From NCBI GenBank assembly GCA_947589405.1, contig CANQBT010000043.1, positions 1 through 15,225 on the forward strand: DNA of 15,225 nt, given 5' to 3'. Numbering within the stretch: the first letter of the stretch is position 1; every line of letters starts with the position of its first letter. The stretch comes from an uncultured Clostridia bacterium. Its GTDB lineage: Bacteria; Bacillota; Clostridia; Lachnospirales; CAG-274. The notes under the pieces are model-generated. The model saw nothing but the letters and a program-made list of their open reading frames with translations, was not told the origin of the DNA and searched no databases. The position numbers and the translations under genes are program-made. Shown in pieces: positions 14,447 to 15,225 of the stretch.

Positions 14447-15031
14447 TTATTGGTGATCTTGATAATAGGGTTCAAAGGTCTTGCCTGTCGGCGGGATCGT
14501 TTCCTTTGTATTACTATAATAAGGCTCAAAGGTCTTGCCTGTAGAAGGTATTGCTTCCTTTGTATCACTATAGTAAGGCTCAAAGGTCTCGCCTGTAGGA
14601 GGTATAGTGCCTTTTGTATCGTTGTAATAAGGTTCAAAGGTCTTGCCGGTCGGTGGTATATTTCCCTTTGTATCACTATAATAAGGTTCAAATGTTTCGC
14701 CTGTCGGCGGGATCGTTTCCTCCGCATCACTATAATAAGGTTCTAAGGTCTTGTTTGTCGGCGGGATCGTTTCCTCCGTATCACTATAATAAGGTTCAAG
14801 AGTCTTGCCTGCTGATGGTATTGACGCTTCCGTATCCGATGAGTTATCGGAGTTTGATGACTTTACGAAAGGTGTCAATATCAGATCTTTTGATGTTTCA
14901 GACTCTTTGGGTATAAAAATGTGATCTTGATCGATATATGCATTTGTCTTTTCTTCGGCATAAAAGGACGTACAAAGGAAAGGAACAGACAATGCTGTGA
15001 TCGTAAATATTATAAAGATTTTTTTTAGCAT
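14447..15031 (-). CDS. Secreted repeat protein with seven IPPTGKTFEPYY units (194 aa)
   Basis: A signal peptide covers residues 1-25, with cleavage after SFYA. A short region (26-69) contains TNAYIDQDHIFIPKESE and resembles the first strands of the neighbouring stalk domain. Residues 70-194 are seven tandem 18-residue units, consensus (T)IPPTG(K/E)TFEPYYSDT(K/E)E; the first two have KTLEPYY, and the last ends PYYQDHQ-stop. The same motif closes the protein encoded upstream. The repeats are rich in Pro, Thr, acidic residues and Tyr pairs and have no hydrophobic segment, so the product is probably secreted and extended or unfolded. IPPTG resembles a sortase LPXTG box, but the required membrane tail is missing. 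The ATG has GGGAGG 7 bases upstream and lies 18 bases after the previous stop. I do not recognise the family. Adhesin-like tether, docking tag or repeat-bearing peptide precursor are all possible. Confidence 0.82.
   Translation of the reverse strand: MLKKIFIIFTITALSVPFLCTSFYAEEKTNAYIDQDHIFIPKESETSKDLILTPFVKSSNSDNSSDTEASIPSAGKTLEPYYSDTEETIPPTNKTLEPYYSDAEETIPPTGETFEPYYSDTKGNIPPTGKTFEPYYNDTKGTIPPTGETFEPYYSDTKEAIPSTGKTFEPYYSNTKETIPPTGKTFEPYYQDHQ
14450..14824 (-). repeat. 54-base tandem repeat, seven copies, in frame
   Basis: Seven 54-base units encode the 18-residue repeats (residues 70-194); the last copy is slightly shortened by the stop. Units differ mainly at codon third positions and at a few residues (Ser/Pro, Lys/Glu, Leu/Phe). 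The middle and distal copies are more alike than the first two. Because the unit is a multiple of three, copy-number change would preserve the frame. Confidence 0.92.
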
Positions 15032-15049
15032 GAAATGCCTCCCTTTGTA

Positions 15050-15225
15050 CTATTCGTAATATGGTTTAAACGTCTTGCCGGTTGAAGGAATTGGCGGCGT
15101 CGAGCTTGAAGAACTGCCTGAGCTTGAAGAACCTCCTGAGCTTGAAGAACTACCTGAGCCTGAAGAGCTGCCTGAGCTTGAAGAACCGCCTGAGCTTGAA
15201 GAGCTGCCTGAGCTTGAAGAGCTGC
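15050..15225 (-). CDS. C-terminal end of a Ser/Gly-linker protein with the IPSTGKTFKPYY motif (partial)
   Basis: The gene enters from the right edge, so its N-terminus and main domains are not visible. The visible 57 codons encode a Ser/Gly tract built from the hexapeptide SSSSG(S/G), then STPPIPSTGKTFKPYYE and a TAG stop at 15050-15052. The last 12 residues before the final Glu match the repeat motif of the next protein (IPSTGKTFEPYY). A low-complexity flexible linker placing a short conserved motif at the extreme C-terminus suggests a surface-displayed tag on a secreted protein. The signal peptide cannot be checked here. Its stop lies 18 bases before the next start, so the two genes are probably co-transcribed. 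Confidence 0.8.
   Translation of the reverse strand, partial: SSSSSGSSSSSGGSSSSGSSSGSGSSSSSGGSSSSGSSSSSTPPIPSTGKTFKPYYE
15102..15225 (-). repeat. 18-base tandem repeat encoding the Ser/Gly linker
   Basis: Nearly seven copies of an 18-base unit (plus-strand form GAGCTTGAAGARCYDCCT) run from 15102 to the window edge and continue beyond it. Each copy encodes SSSSG plus Ser or Gly. Variation is confined to a few positions, so the tract probably changes length by slippage or recombination without shifting the frame. Confidence 0.92.

Noticed and set aside
14410..14730. 106-residue basic open frame in another minus-strand frame across the repeats
   Set aside because: It is the second frame of the 54-base repeat. 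Its Arg-rich pattern simply mirrors the repeat, and it lacks a signal peptide or ribosome site.
14450..15225. Classical LPXTG-type sortase anchor in the IPPTG/IPSTG pentapeptides
   Set aside because: A sortase signal needs a hydrophobic segment and a basic tail after the pentapeptide. Both proteins end within about 8-12 residues of the last motif with no hydrophobic stretch.
14450..15225. CRISPR array or non-coding satellite from the 54-base and 18-base repeats
   Set aside because: Units are contiguous without spacers, keep an open frame, and vary mostly at silent or conservative positions, so they are coding repeats.

Overview
The window looks like a piece of a low-GC Firmicutes chromosome, most likely an anaerobic gut or rumen clostridium close to Ruminococcus (Oscillospiraceae). 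This is inferred from A+T-rich codon use, strong AGGAGG-type ribosome binding sites, a HemN-like radical SAM enzyme, secreted stalk-domain/BspA-repeat proteins and FHA/PP2C signalling genes. No rRNA, tRNA, transposase, CRISPR array or origin was found. Every supported gene lies on the minus strand, so transcription runs from the right edge to the left edge. Gaps between intact genes are mostly under 50 bases and several genes overlap, so most or all of the window could be one long operon. The only gap above 100 bases is 14164-14446.

In transcription order the first block (15225 to about 13225) encodes secreted proteins. It holds the tail of a Ser/Gly-linker protein cut by the window edge, a 194-residue secreted protein with seven 18-residue repeats, a decayed relative of that protein, and a secreted stalk-domain plus BspA-type leucine-rich-repeat protein. 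The edge protein, the repeat protein and the remnant share a terminal motif of the form IP(P/S)TGKTFxPYY. I do not recognise it. It resembles an LPXTG sorting motif but lacks the membrane tail. The signal peptides and first strands of the repeat protein and remnant look derived from the stalk-domain protein.

The second block (13178 to 9229) is a phosphothreonine-signalling and export unit: an ABC transporter with two N-terminal FHA domains (similar in plan to mycobacterial Rv1747), a lipoprotein, and a PP2C-type Ser/Thr phosphatase with all metal-binding residues. The expected Ser/Thr kinase is not in the window.

The third block (9224 to 36) holds a heterodimeric ABC exporter with one degenerate and one consensus ATPase half, a large protein made of two fused SAM-dependent methyltransferase units, a second PP2C-like protein that has lost its catalytic residues, a DASS/SLC13-type anion transporter, and a HemN-like radical SAM protein. 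Two classical methyltransferase domains, a HemN-like radical SAM enzyme and two exporters in one run would fit a small-molecule or peptide modification and export pathway under FHA/PP2C control. That overall function is inference. No single gene proves it.
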